The translations under genes were made by a program, and so were the position numbers. Source: Sphingomonas psychrolutea (GTDB taxonomy: Bacteria; Pseudomonadota; Alphaproteobacteria; Sphingomonadales; Sphingomonadaceae). From it: DNA of 64,000 nt. Position 1 is the first letter of the stretch, and every line of letters starts with the position of its first letter. Below, piece by piece: positions 27,668 to 38,660 of the stretch. The notes under the pieces are model-generated. The model worked only from the letters and a program-made list of their open reading frames with translations. It was not told where the DNA came from and did no database searches. The stretch is from NCBI RefSeq assembly GCF_014636175.1, contig NZ_BMDW01000001.1, positions 186,001 to 250,000 of the forward strand, in the 5' to 3' direction.

Positions 27668-28747
27668 CTAAATCTTGGGTGCGCTCGCTTTCATCTTCTT
27701 GATCAGCGCTTTCACTTCCTGGCTGCGCCCGCGCGGCAGGATCAGCACATCGGTGCCGCTGGCGACGACGATCAAATCCTCGACTCCGACCATCGCGATC
27801 CGCAGTCCGTCGCTACGCACCAGGCAGTTTGCGGTGTCGATCGCGATGACCTCGCCGCCCTCACCGGTCGCGTGCGCATTGCCGTCTTTATCCAGATCGC
27901 TGATCTCGTGCAGCGCGTCCCAGCTACCAAGGTCGCTCCATCCCATGCTGACCGGTACGACGGCGACGCGGTCGGCCTTTTCCATTACCGCATAATCGAT
28001 CGAGTCGGACGGGGCAGCCGCGAACGCGTCGGCATCGGGATAAATGCGCGCGCCCTCGTGCCGCGCGGCGTCCATCGCGTGCCGGCACGCCGCCAGCATC
28101 GCCGGATCATGAATCGCCAGCGCACTGAGATAGGCATCGGCGCGGAACAGGAAGATCCCGCCATTCCACGCATGATCGCCCGCCGCGAGCATGGCTTCGG
28201 CCGCATCGCGCGGCGGCTTTTCGACGAAGCTCGCGACGCGATGCACCCCACCCGAAATCTCGTCCCCGACCTTGATCCAGCCATAGCCGGTTTCGGGCGC
28301 GTGCGGATCGATCCCGAACGTCACCAGCCAGCCATCCACAACCAGCGGCAGCGCGGCATCGACTGCGGCGTGGAAGGCAGCGACATCGGCAATGACGTGA
28401 TCGGATGGCATCACCAGCAACGGCGCCGCGCCGCCCCCCGCCGCAATCGCCGCCAGCGCGATCGCCGGCGCAGTATTGCGGCCGACCGGTTCAAGGATCA
28501 GCGCCTGCGCCGCCGCATCCACCGCCACCAACTGCGCCTCGACCAGATCGGCATGTTGAGCGTTGGCGACCACAATTGGCGCGGCGAAGCCGTCACCGCG
28601 CGCGCGCTGCGCGGTCAGTTGCAGCATCGTCTCTTGCGCCGTCAGCGCCAGCATTTGCTTGGGCATGGCCGGAGTCGACAGCGGCCATAGCCGCGTACCC
28701 GAGCCGCCCGACAAAATGACAGGAACGATCGGCGTCGAATGCTGCAT
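27668..28747 (-). CDS. manC: Mannose-1-phosphate guanylyltransferase (single domain)
   Basis: 359 residues. It makes GDP-mannose from mannose-1-phosphate and GTP for exopolysaccharide and LPS. VILSGGSGTRLWPLS at about 10-24 is the pyrophosphorylase signature and FVEKPP the sugar-binding motif; ETGYGWIKVG and WNGGIFLFRA are also present. The C-terminal isomerase domain of the bifunctional (about 470-residue) enzymes is absent. The start at 28747 has GGAGGA 8 bases upstream; the frame stays open far upstream to 29689 only as the antisense of the next gene. It is divergent from the glycosylphosphotransferase-prs operon across a 195-base region with a candidate sigma-54 promoter. Confidence 0.93.
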   Translation of the reverse strand: MQHSTPIVPVILSGGSGTRLWPLSTPAMPKQMLALTAQETMLQLTAQRARGDGFAAPIVVANAQHADLVEAQLVAVDAAAQALILEPVGRNTAPAIALAAIAAGGGAAPLLVMPSDHVIADVAAFHAAVDAALPLVVDGWLVTFGIDPHAPETGYGWIKVGDEISGGVHRVASFVEKPPRDAAEAMLAAGDHAWNGGIFLFRADAYLSALAIHDPAMLAACRHAMDAARHEGARIYPDADAFAAAPSDSIDYAVMEKADRVAVVPVSMGWSDLGSWDALHEISDLDKDGNAHATGEGGEVIAIDTANCLVRSDGLRIAMVGVEDLIVVASGTDVLILPRGRSQEVKALIKKMKASAPKI

Positions 28748-28780
28748 GCGGGAAGTCCTCCGGGTGGCAAACGCTGTAAC

Positions 28781-28795
28781 GCGGTGCCGGTGCCA
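28781..28795 (-). promoter_or_regulatory. Candidate sigma-54 promoter for manC
   Basis: On the minus strand TGGCACCGGCACCGC has the perfect -24 element TGGCAC and a GC exactly 10 bases after the GG, but the -12 element reads CCGC in place of TTGC. Transcription would begin about 20 bases before the manC ATG. It deserves mention because the sigma-54-dependent regulator PrsR is encoded 3.7 kb away. Confidence 0.3.
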
Positions 28796-28942
28796 GCGTA
28801 ACTGACGAGGATCAAGTGCGATCCCCGGATCGCCATTTGCGTTCAGCCTTTCTTTGTCAATTTCTGCGACATCGGCGCGGTCGGTGTCGGTTTTCTTGAC
28901 ATGGGCCGTGGCAGTCAGTGCCCCGCAGACAAGGCGCGCGCG

Positions 28943-30331
28943 ATGATCAGGGTGTTCAAACACTATATCCCCAATGCCGTGCTGCTGCTCGGTCTGTTCG
29001 ATCTCGTCCTGCTGATCGTGGCGGGCGAGGTCGGCTATACGCTGCGGATGGGCCAGGTCGGGATGCCGATCACGCCGATCGCGACGCGCATCCCGCAACT
29101 CCTGACGTTCGCTGGCAGCCTCGAGATGGCGATGATCGCGGTTGGTGTTTATAGTGCCGGAGCGTTGCAATCGCTCCGCTATGCGACGGCGCGCTTGCTG
29201 GTGGCGGTTTCGCTGGGCGTAATCTTCCTGAGCGTGATTTATTTCCTGCTGCCGGCCGCCACCTTCTGGCGCTCGAACCTGCTCTATTCGATGGGCATCG
29301 CCGCCGCTTTGTTGATCGCGCTGCGCATTCTGGTGGGCAAGCTGATCGGCGGTCAGGCGTTCAAGCGGCGCGTGGTGGTGCTGGGTGCGGGCGCGCGCGC
29401 GGCGCGGCTGAAGGCACTCGCCCAGACCCCAGGCGCGGGGTTCGTCGTCGTCGGCTATATCTCGATGAGCGAGCCCGCGCGCGTCATTCCCGAGGCGATC
29501 GCACGCGATGCGATCTACAATCTCGCCGACCATGTCGTGCTGCTCAACGCCAGCGAAGTGGTGCTCGCGCTCGAAGAACGCCGCAATGCGCTGCCGCTCA
29601 AGGATTTGCTGCGGATCAAGACGACCGGCGTCCATGTCAACGAAATCTCGACCTTCCTCGAACGCGAAACCGGGCGCGTCGACTTGCAAAGCGTCAATCC
29701 GAGCTGGCTGATCTTTTCCGACGGATTTTCGTCCGGGCGGATGCTGTCGAGCATCTTCAAACGTCTGTTCGATATTACCGCCAGTACGCTGCTGCTGACG
29801 CTCACGCTGCCGCTGATCATCGTCACCGCCATCGCGGTCAAGGTCGAAAGCAAGGGCCCGGCCTTTTATCGTCAGCGGCGCGTCGGGCTGTACGGCGTTG
29901 GCTTCGACTGCGTGAAGCTACGCTCGATGCGGCAGGACGCCGAGGTCGCAGGGCAAGCGGTATGGGCCGAGAAGGACGACCCGCGCATCACGCGAATCGG
30001 CCGGATCATCCGCAAGCTGCGGATCGACGAATTGCCGCAGACCTGGTCGGTGCTGAAGGGCGAAATGAGCTTTGTCGGCCCACGCCCCGAACGCCCGCAA
30101 TTCGTCGAGGATCTCGAGCAGCAGCTCAATTATTATGCCGAGCGTCATATGGTGAAGCCGGGCATCACCGGCTGGGCGCAAATCAACTATCCCTATGGCG
30201 CGTCGATCGAGGACAGCCGCCAGAAGCTCGAATACGACCTGTATTACGCGAAAAACTATTCACCCTTCCTCGACCTGTTGATCCTGCTCCAGACGATCCG
30301 CGTCGTGCTGTGGCCCGAGGGCGCACGGTAA
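28943..30331 (+). CDS. Exopolysaccharide polyprenyl glycosylphosphotransferase, PEP-CTERM-associated type
   Basis: 462 residues from the ATG at 28943 (MIRVFKHYIPNAVLLLG). Four or five N-terminal helices are followed by a CoA-binding-like domain (VVVLGAGARAARLKALAQ) and a C-terminal bacterial sugar transferase domain (KRLFDITAS, then DELPQTWSVLKGEMSFVGPRPERP and GITGWAQINYPYGAS). It transfers a sugar-1-phosphate to undecaprenyl phosphate, priming exopolysaccharide synthesis at the inner membrane. The overall plan fits the subfamily seen with the XrtA/PEP-CTERM system. It is followed 4 bases later by prsK, so the two are surely cotranscribed. The frame extends to 28901, but no family-like residues precede 28943. 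Confidence 0.9.
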   Translation: MIRVFKHYIPNAVLLLGLFDLVLLIVAGEVGYTLRMGQVGMPITPIATRIPQLLTFAGSLEMAMIAVGVYSAGALQSLRYATARLLVAVSLGVIFLSVIYFLLPAATFWRSNLLYSMGIAAALLIALRILVGKLIGGQAFKRRVVVLGAGARAARLKALAQTPGAGFVVVGYISMSEPARVIPEAIARDAIYNLADHVVLLNASEVVLALEERRNALPLKDLLRIKTTGVHVNEISTFLERETGRVDLQSVNPSWLIFSDGFSSGRMLSSIFKRLFDITASTLLLTLTLPLIIVTAIAVKVESKGPAFYRQRRVGLYGVGFDCVKLRSMRQDAEVAGQAVWAEKDDPRITRIGRIIRKLRIDELPQTWSVLKGEMSFVGPRPERPQFVEDLEQQLNYYAERHMVKPGITGWAQINYPYGASIEDSRQKLEYDLYYAKNYSPFLDLLILLQTIRVVLWPEGAR

Positions 30332-30335
30332 CGCG

Positions 30336-32399
30336 ATGACGGGCCCGGCCACCCTCATCCTGTGGAGCCATGCACTCGCGGCCTTGCTGTTCGCCGGCGT
30401 CGCGCTGACGCGGCTGCGCGCCGATGCGGTGACGGCCGCGGCGGCATTGCCGCGCCTGACCTTCGTCATCGCGCTCGGCACGACGGCGTTATGGGCGCTG
30501 GCGGTGGCCGGCATCGGGGCGAGCGATGTCGTCACCTGCATTGCCGAAGCGGCGCGCAACCTCGCCTGGCTGGGCTTCATGTACGCGCTGATCCGCCGCG
30601 ACCGGCGCAGCCAGGAGCACCGCGCGGTCACGATCATCTACGGCGTCGTGACGCTGGTCGTGCTGACCGGGGCAGGCCTCGCCGTGGTCGAGGAAGCCGT
30701 TGGCGCGGCTGCCGTTCCGCCGCTTGCCGCCGTCGGAATCGTGCTCCGGATGATGGTCGCGGTCGGGGCGTTGCTATTGGTCCACCACCTCTATGCGGCG
30801 GTCGCCCCGCGTGCACGCGGCGGGATTCGGCTGGTGGTGGTGGCGCTCTCGGCGATGTGGGGCGTCGATTTTCTGCTCTACGCCGCGCTCTACGCAGGCG
30901 ATGCCGCGCCGAGCGCGTTGATCGCGGGACGCGGCTGCGTGATGGCGCTGGCCGCGCCGGTCCTCGCCATCGCGGTGCAGCGCAACGGCGACTGGACGCT
31001 GCATTTGTCGCGCACCGTCGCGTGGCAGACGCTCTCCTTCGCCGCGACGCTGCTTTATGCGGCGGCGATGCTTGCCGCGACCAGCATGATCGCGAGCGTG
31101 AGCGGCGACAATGCCCGGCTGTGGCAAACAGCGTTCGTGTTCGGATCGACCGCAGCGGGCCTGACGATTCTGTCTTCGCCCTGGGTCAAGGCGTGGACTA
31201 AGGTCAAGGTCGCCAAACATCTCTTCCGCCATCGCTATGATTACCGCGTCGAATGGATTCGCTTCACCGATACGCTCGGCAAGCCCGACGGGGCCGCCCC
31301 GCTCGACCAGCGGATCGTCAAGGCGGTCGCCGACCTGACCGATTCGCCGGCTGGGCTGTTGCTGGTGCCCGATGGCCCTGGGCTTGGCACTGGTGCCGGA
31401 TGGAATTGGGAAGCGCCGAGCGCAGGCGCCGATGCGCGCCTCGTCGCGCACCTCTCCGACAGCGGTCGGATCGTCGAGCTCGATAGCATCCGCGCCGATA
31501 CCGCCGAGCCGATCGAGGCGGCAAGCGTTCCGGTGTGGATGCTCGATGGCGACGGCTGGGTACTGGTGCCGTTGGTCCACCTTGGCCGCTTGCAGGGCGC
31601 CATCCTGCTCGCGCGCCCACCGGTCGACCGCGCGCTCGACTGGGAGGATTTCGATCTGTTGCGGATCGCCGGCCGCCAGGTCGCGAGCTATCTGGCCGAG
31701 GCGCGCGCGCAGGAAGCGCTGGCCGAGGCCGAACGCTTCGACGAATTCAACCGCCGTTTCGCCTTCATTCTGCACGACATCAAGAACCTCGTCAGCCAGT
31801 TGACGCTGGTTGCGCGTAATGCCGAACGCCATGCCGACAACCCGGCCTTCCGCGCCGACATGGTCGCGACATTGCACGATTCGGCGGGGCGGATGAACGA
31901 TCTGCTCGCGCGCTTGTCGCAGAACCACCGGGCGCGCGGCGAGGATCTGCGTGCGGTCGATGTGCTGCCGCTGGTCGAACAGGTCGCCGCGCGCCGCCGC
32001 GTGCAGCATCCGATCGTGATCATTGGCACGTCCGGCCTGCTCGCCCAGGCCGACCCAGCTCGGCTCGAGCAATTGCTCGGCCATCTTGTCCAGAATGCGA
32101 TCGAGGCAAGCCCGCCGACCGATCCCGTCACGATCTCGCTGACCAGGGAAGGGGATAGGGTGCTGCTATCGGTGATCGACCAGGGCTGCGGCATGACCCC
32201 GGCCTTCCTGCGCGACCAACTGTTCAAGCCGTTCGTGTCGTCAAAGCCCGGCGGCTTCGGCATTGGCGCGTTCGAAGCGAAGCAATTGGCCGAAGCGATG
32301 GGCGGCAGCGTCGCGGTCGACAGCCGCCCCGGCGAGGGCACGGTTTTCCGCGTGATGCTCCCGGCGGCACGCGCGCTCACGCTGGATCAGGCGGCATGA
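30336..32399 (+). CDS. prsK: PEP-CTERM system sensor histidine kinase PrsK
   Basis: 687 residues. The first 290 or so form eight to nine membrane helices. A GAF-like domain follows (about 300-450), then the kinase core: FNRRFAFILHDIKNLVSQLTLVARNAERH holds the phospho-accepting histidine, and the ATPase lobe has VQNAIEAS (N box), DQGCGM (G1) and KPGGFGIGAFEAKQLAEAMGG (G2). The LHDIKN H-box and GIGAFEAKQ are typical of PrsK, the kinase paired with PrsR in exosortase/PEP-CTERM genomes. It should sense a membrane or envelope state and phosphorylate PrsR, encoded 64 bases downstream. The input signal is unknown. Confidence 0.92.
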   Translation: MTGPATLILWSHALAALLFAGVALTRLRADAVTAAAALPRLTFVIALGTTALWALAVAGIGASDVVTCIAEAARNLAWLGFMYALIRRDRRSQEHRAVTIIYGVVTLVVLTGAGLAVVEEAVGAAAVPPLAAVGIVLRMMVAVGALLLVHHLYAAVAPRARGGIRLVVVALSAMWGVDFLLYAALYAGDAAPSALIAGRGCVMALAAPVLAIAVQRNGDWTLHLSRTVAWQTLSFAATLLYAAAMLAATSMIASVSGDNARLWQTAFVFGSTAAGLTILSSPWVKAWTKVKVAKHLFRHRYDYRVEWIRFTDTLGKPDGAAPLDQRIVKAVADLTDSPAGLLLVPDGPGLGTGAGWNWEAPSAGADARLVAHLSDSGRIVELDSIRADTAEPIEAASVPVWMLDGDGWVLVPLVHLGRLQGAILLARPPVDRALDWEDFDLLRIAGRQVASYLAEARAQEALAEAERFDEFNRRFAFILHDIKNLVSQLTLVARNAERHADNPAFRADMVATLHDSAGRMNDLLARLSQNHRARGEDLRAVDVLPLVEQVAARRRVQHPIVIIGTSGLLAQADPARLEQLLGHLVQNAIEASPPTDPVTISLTREGDRVLLSVIDQGCGMTPAFLRDQLFKPFVSSKPGGFGIGAFEAKQLAEAMGGSVAVDSRPGEGTVFRVMLPAARALTLDQAA

Positions 32400-32462
32400 C
32401 GAGCGCCAATCTCCTTTTTCTCCCCGTCCTGGAAGGGAGGGGAGTCCGCTTCGGATCGCTCT

Positions 32463-33812
32463 ATGACCGATAAACCCAAACTCCTGATCGTCGAGGACGA
32501 TCTCGGCCTGCAACGCCAACTGCGCTGGGCGTATGAAGGCTATGAGGTCATCACCGCGGTCGACCGGGCGACCGCGCTCGACGCCGTGCGCGCGGAGGAA
32601 CCCGCCGTCGTCACGCTCGATCTCGGCCTGCCGCCCGACCCCGACGGCACGAGCGAAGGCTTTGCCACGCTCGCCGAAATCCTGCGGATCAAGCCCGACA
32701 CCAAGGTGATCGTCGCCTCCGGCCATGGCGCGCGTGAAAGCGCGCTACAGGCGATTGCCGATGGCGCCTGGGATTTTTATGCAAAACCGATCGATATCGA
32801 TGCGCTCGGCCTGATCGTCGCGCGCGCCTTTCACGTCCACGCGCTCGAGACCGAAAACCGCCGCCTTGCCGCGCGCGGGACCGCCACCGCGCTTGGCGGG
32901 ATGATCACCGCTGCACCTGAAATGCTCAAGGTCACGCGCACGATCGAACGCGTCGCGGGCGCCGATGTCTCGGTGATGCTGCTCGGGGCGAGCGGCACTG
33001 GCAAAGAAGTGCTTGCGCGCGGGCTCCACGAAACGTCCCCACGCCGGAAGGGCGCGTTCGTCGCGATCAATTGCGCGGCGATCCCCGAAACCTTGCTCGA
33101 AAGCGAACTCTTCGGCCACGAGAAAGGCGCGTTCACCGGCGCGGTGAAAATGACCGAGGGCAAGATCGAGCAAGCGCAGGGCGGCACGCTGTTCCTTGAC
33201 GAGATTGGCGACGTCCCGTTGCCGCTCCAGGTGAAATTGCTGCGCTTTCTGCAGGAACGCACGATCGAGCGGATCGGCGGGCGCAAGGCGATTGCAGTCG
33301 ATACGCGGATCGTCTGCGCGACGCATCAGGATGTCGATGCGATGGTCGCGGCGGGAAGCTTCCGCGAGGATCTCTATTACCGCCTGGCCGAGATCGTCGT
33401 ACGCATTCCGTCGCTCGCCGAACGGAGCGGTGATGCCGTCTTGCTCGCGCAGCATTTCCTCAAAAGCTATGCGAAATCGATGCACTCCGCCGTCACCGGC
33501 CTGTCGCCCGATGCGCGCGCCGCGATTGCCGCCTGGGGTTGGCCCGGCAATGTCCGCGAGCTCGAAAATCGCATGAAGCGTGCGGTCATCATGGCCGAGG
33601 GCAAGCTCGTTACCGCCGCCGACCTCGATCTGCGCGAGGGCGCGCCCGAGCCGCCGATCAATTTGCGCGCCGCGCGCGAAAACGCCGATCGCGCGACAAT
33701 CGCGCAAGCACTCGCCCGCGCCGAGGGTAACATTTCCAACACTGCTAGGCTGTTAGGGGTGAGCCGGCCCACTCTCTACGACTTGTTGAAGAGCTATGAT
33801 CTCCATGCGTAA
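32463..33812 (+). CDS. prsR: PEP-CTERM-box sigma-54-dependent response regulator PrsR
   Basis: 449 residues in NtrC order: receiver domain with phospho-acceptor Asp53 (VTLDLGLPP) and Lys108, AAA+ domain with Walker A GASGTGKE at 175-182, the sigma-54-contacting GAFTGA at 222-227 and Walker B GGTLFLDEIGD at 240-250, and a Fis-type HTH at the C-terminus (NISNTARLLGVSRPTLYDLL). It activates sigma-54 promoters; in PEP-CTERM organisms these include exopolysaccharide and sorted-protein genes. It is coupled to prsT, whose start lies 17 bases before this stop. Confidence 0.93.
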   Translation: MTDKPKLLIVEDDLGLQRQLRWAYEGYEVITAVDRATALDAVRAEEPAVVTLDLGLPPDPDGTSEGFATLAEILRIKPDTKVIVASGHGARESALQAIADGAWDFYAKPIDIDALGLIVARAFHVHALETENRRLAARGTATALGGMITAAPEMLKVTRTIERVAGADVSVMLLGASGTGKEVLARGLHETSPRRKGAFVAINCAAIPETLLESELFGHEKGAFTGAVKMTEGKIEQAQGGTLFLDEIGDVPLPLQVKLLRFLQERTIERIGGRKAIAVDTRIVCATHQDVDAMVAAGSFREDLYYRLAEIVVRIPSLAERSGDAVLLAQHFLKSYAKSMHSAVTGLSPDARAAIAAWGWPGNVRELENRMKRAVIMAEGKLVTAADLDLREGAPEPPINLRAARENADRATIAQALARAEGNISNTARLLGVSRPTLYDLLKSYDLHA

Positions 33813-35853
33813 CCGCCACCTCTCCATCGCCCTCGGGGGTCTCGCCGCTGCAACCAGCGCGACGCTCCTCGCCTTCGCAACGACCGCACCCGCGAAGGCC
33901 GATGCCGCCACCGCGCGCACCGAACTCGCGCAAAGCGTCAGCACCCTGAAGGCGGGAAATTACAGTGCCGCGCGTAGCCACGCGCAGGCGGCGATCAAAG
34001 CCGATCCCGGCTGGGGCCTCGCCCACGCCATGCTCGCGCGGAGCTTCCTTGCGCTGGGCGACGGCGTGGCGGCGGAGGGTGAACTCGACCGCGCGCGCGA
34101 CGTCGGGTTTGATCCCGCGCGCGCGCATCAATTATATGCGCACGCCTGGCTGTTGCAGGGCGATGCGCAGCGCGCGTTCGATGAATCGATCAAGGCCAGC
34201 CCACGCTACACAGGCTATGCGATCCGCATCGGTGCGCAGGCCCTGGCCGCGCAGGGCAATGTCGCGCGTGCGCAGGAGGCGCTGAACGCACTGATCGCCG
34301 ACGCACCCAACGACAGTTTCGCCTTATCCGACCTCGCGCGGATCAAATACCGCGCCGGGGACATGGCCGGGGCGATCGGCGCGGCGCAGCATGCGATCGA
34401 TCTCGACCCCAACAATGTCGAAGCGCTGACGCTGCGCGGCGAATTGGTGCGGAGCCAATATGGCCTCGTCGCAGCCCTCCCCTGGTTCGAAAATGCGCTG
34501 GCGCATGACGCATATTATCACCCAGCGCTGATCGACTATGCCGCCACACTCGGCGACGTCGGGCGCTATGCCGACATGCTCGACGCAACGCGCAAGGCGC
34601 TCGCGGCCCGCCCAGGCAGCCCGCAGGCGCTCTATCTCCAGGCGGTGCTCGCCGCGCGCGCAGGCAATGACGATCTCGCCCGCTCGCTGCTGGAGCGCAC
34701 CAAGGGACAGCTCGGCGGCACACCAGGCGCGCTGCTGCTAGCGGGGACGCTCGCCTATAAGGCGGGGGCGTACCAACAAGCGATCGACAATTGGCGCGCT
34801 TTGGTTGGGCAACAACCGACCAATATCGTTGCGCGGCGCTTGCTTGGGGCGGCCTTGCTCCGCGCGGGCGATCCGCGCGGGAGCCTCGACGTGCTGCGCG
34901 CCGTTGCACTTCGACCCGATGCCGACAGCTACACCTTATCGCTGGTCGCGCGCGCGTTCGAGCAATCGGGCGAGCGCGATTGGGCCGCGAAATATCTCGA
35001 TCGCTCGGCCATGCCAGAGATCGTCGGCTCGACCCCGTTCGGCAGCGACACCGGCTTGCCCGCGCTCAGCGAAGCGGCGGCGAACGCGCCCGATGAACCG
35101 GTTGTGCAACTTGGGCTGATCCGCGGTCTCATCGATGCGGGCGACACCGCTGCCGCGCTGTCGCGAGCACAGGCGCTGGTCAAGCTCACCCCCGGCGCGC
35201 CGCCTGCCCACATCGCGGTTGGCGACACGCTGATGGCGATGAACCGCTATGGCGATGCCGCCGACGCCTACCGCCGCGCCGCCGACATCCGCTTCGACGA
35301 GCCGACGATGCTGCGCGCGACCGATGCGCTCGATCGTGCCGGGCGGCGCGCGGAGGCGGCGAATGTGCTCGCGCTGTTCCTGTCGCAAAACCCGCAGAAC
35401 GTCGCGGCACAGCGGCTGACCGCGCATTGGCAGATTGCTGGCGGCGCGTGGGATGCCGCGATCGAGACGCTCGAATCCTTGCGCCAGCGGATTGGCAATC
35501 GCGACGCCGCGCTGCTTGCCGAACTATCCTACGCCTATACCGGCGATGGCGATGGCGATGCGGGCCTCGTTTATGGCAAGGCGGCCTATGCGCTGGCGCC
35601 GATGAACCCGGCGGCGAGCGATGCCTATGGCTGGGCGCTCTACGCACAAGGCAAAAGCGAACCGGCGCTGCAATTGCTCGAAAAGGCGGCGTCGATCGCG
35701 CCCGATCATGCGGCGCTGCGCTGGCATCTCGGGCAGGCCTATGCCGATCTCGACCGCAAGACCGAAGCCGCGACACAAATCCGCGCGGCGCTGGCCGACC
35801 CGAATTTCGGGGATCGTGCGGCGGCACTCGCCGCGTTGAAGGTGCTTGGCTAA
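33796..35853 (+). CDS. prsT: PEP-CTERM system TPR-repeat protein PrsT
   Basis: 685 residues. A signal peptide (LGGLAAATSATLLAFATT, cut near PAKA-DA at about residue 36) is followed by TPR helices throughout (for example YSAARSHAQAAIKADPGWGLAHAMLARSFLALGDG). Many PrsT proteins are lipoproteins, but here no cysteine occurs near the cleavage site, so it is probably soluble periplasmic. The role is thought to be in exopolysaccharide assembly or transport linked to the exosortase system. The start is ATG at 33796 or 33805; both overlap the prsR end. It closes the prsK-prsR-prsT operon, and a family B hairpin follows. Confidence 0.88.
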   Translation: MISMRNRHLSIALGGLAAATSATLLAFATTAPAKADAATARTELAQSVSTLKAGNYSAARSHAQAAIKADPGWGLAHAMLARSFLALGDGVAAEGELDRARDVGFDPARAHQLYAHAWLLQGDAQRAFDESIKASPRYTGYAIRIGAQALAAQGNVARAQEALNALIADAPNDSFALSDLARIKYRAGDMAGAIGAAQHAIDLDPNNVEALTLRGELVRSQYGLVAALPWFENALAHDAYYHPALIDYAATLGDVGRYADMLDATRKALAARPGSPQALYLQAVLAARAGNDDLARSLLERTKGQLGGTPGALLLAGTLAYKAGAYQQAIDNWRALVGQQPTNIVARRLLGAALLRAGDPRGSLDVLRAVALRPDADSYTLSLVARAFEQSGERDWAAKYLDRSAMPEIVGSTPFGSDTGLPALSEAAANAPDEPVVQLGLIRGLIDAGDTAAALSRAQALVKLTPGAPPAHIAVGDTLMAMNRYGDAADAYRRAADIRFDEPTMLRATDALDRAGRRAEAANVLALFLSQNPQNVAAQRLTAHWQIAGGAWDAAIETLESLRQRIGNRDAALLAELSYAYTGDGDGDAGLVYGKAAYALAPMNPAASDAYGWALYAQGKSEPALQLLEKAASIAPDHAALRWHLGQAYADLDRKTEAATQIRAALADPNFGDRAAALAALKVLG

Positions 35854-35878
35854 GTTCGCGAGCTCGCCTTCTGTTAGT

Positions 35879-35947
35879 GTCATCCCCGCGAAAGCGGGGA
35901 CCCAGCTCCGGCGGCACGTGATGGGTCCCCGCTTTCGCGGGGATGAC
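35879..35947. repeat. Intergenic palindromic repeat, family B (copy 1)
   Basis: GTCATCCCCGCGAAAGCGGG and GACCCA on the left, TGGGTC and CCCGCTTTCGCGGGGATGAC on the right, 69 bases in total. Other copies are at 39712-39780, 52836-52904 and 62351-62420. It follows prsT and may help end or protect its mRNA. Confidence 0.88.
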
Positions 35948-35967
35948 AGTCAGGATAAGGGGGCGGC

Positions 35968-36791
35968 ATGGCTCTTCCCCCCCCCGACCCGCTCCTCCGC
36001 ATCGCCGAAGCCCTCGAACGCCTTGCGCCGCCCATCGCGGTCGCCTCTGATCCGCTCGCCCACCCGGCCTATGTCTGGCGCGGCGCGGTGCTCGAAAGCG
36101 TGCGCGACTTCCGCCCACAGCCGCTCGACCGGCTGCACGGGATTGATGCGCAAAAAACGGCTTTGCTCGGCACCGTGCGGCATTTGGCCGAGCGCGCGGC
36201 AGCGCATGACGTTTTGTTATGGGGCGCGCGCGGGTCGGGCAAATCGGCGTTGGTGAAGGCGGTTGCCGGCGCGGTGCAGGCCGAGCGCGGCAGCGCGCTC
36301 GCCTTGGTCGAGATCGTGACACCGCGCCTCGATACTCTGCCCGCTCTGTTCGCGCAGATCGCCAATCTGCCCCGTGCGTACCTGCTGTTCCTCGACGATC
36401 TCGGTTTCGACGCGGCTGCCGACGGGCGGGCGTTGCGCTCGATGCTCGATGGCGGGGCGGAGGCGCGGCCCGCCAATGCGCGGCTGGTCGTCACCTCGAA
36501 CCGCCGCCACCTCGTCCCGCGCGAGATGATCGATCAGCCGAGTGCGGTAAACCCGCGCGATGCCGCCGATGACGGGCTAGCGCTCGCCGATCGCTTCGGC
36601 CTTAGTCTCGGCTTCCACGTCGTCGATCAGGACGGCTATCTCGCGATCGTCGCGGGCTATACGCAGGCCTATGACTTGCCGTTCGATCCGGCCGACGCGA
36701 TCGGCTGGGCGACGCGGCGCGGCAGTCGCTCGGGGCGCGTGGCGTGGCATTACATCACCGATTTGGCGGGTCGGCACGGACGGGCGTTGGC

Positions 36792-36795
<4 letters not shown>
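35968..36795 (+). CDS. DUF815-family AAA+ ATPase
   Basis: 275 residues. A Walker A loop (GARGSGKSALVKAV) at about residues 86-99 and Walker B-like LLFLDDLGFD are followed by an arginine-rich sensor region (VVTSNRRHLVPREM). The N-terminal part (DRLHGIDAQKTALL) is diagnostic of DUF815, a conserved proteobacterial ATPase of unknown function. No partner gene is obvious. Its stop overlaps the stop of the convergent ABC-F gene by 4 bases. The start is the ATG at 35968, 20 bases after the family B repeat. Confidence 0.87.
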
Positions 36796-38585
<1,790 letters not shown>

Positions 38586-38660
38586 AGCATGCGCGTTACT
38601 GCGGTGCAGCATAACCCGCAACCTTACAAGTTACTGAGCGGTGCATTCACAAGCTGTTCA

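Noticed and set aside
28748..29689. Upstream extension of the manC frame
   Set aside because: The ATG at 28747 has a fitting ribosome site and starts the family-conserved N-terminus. The extension is antisense to the glycosylphosphotransferase gene.
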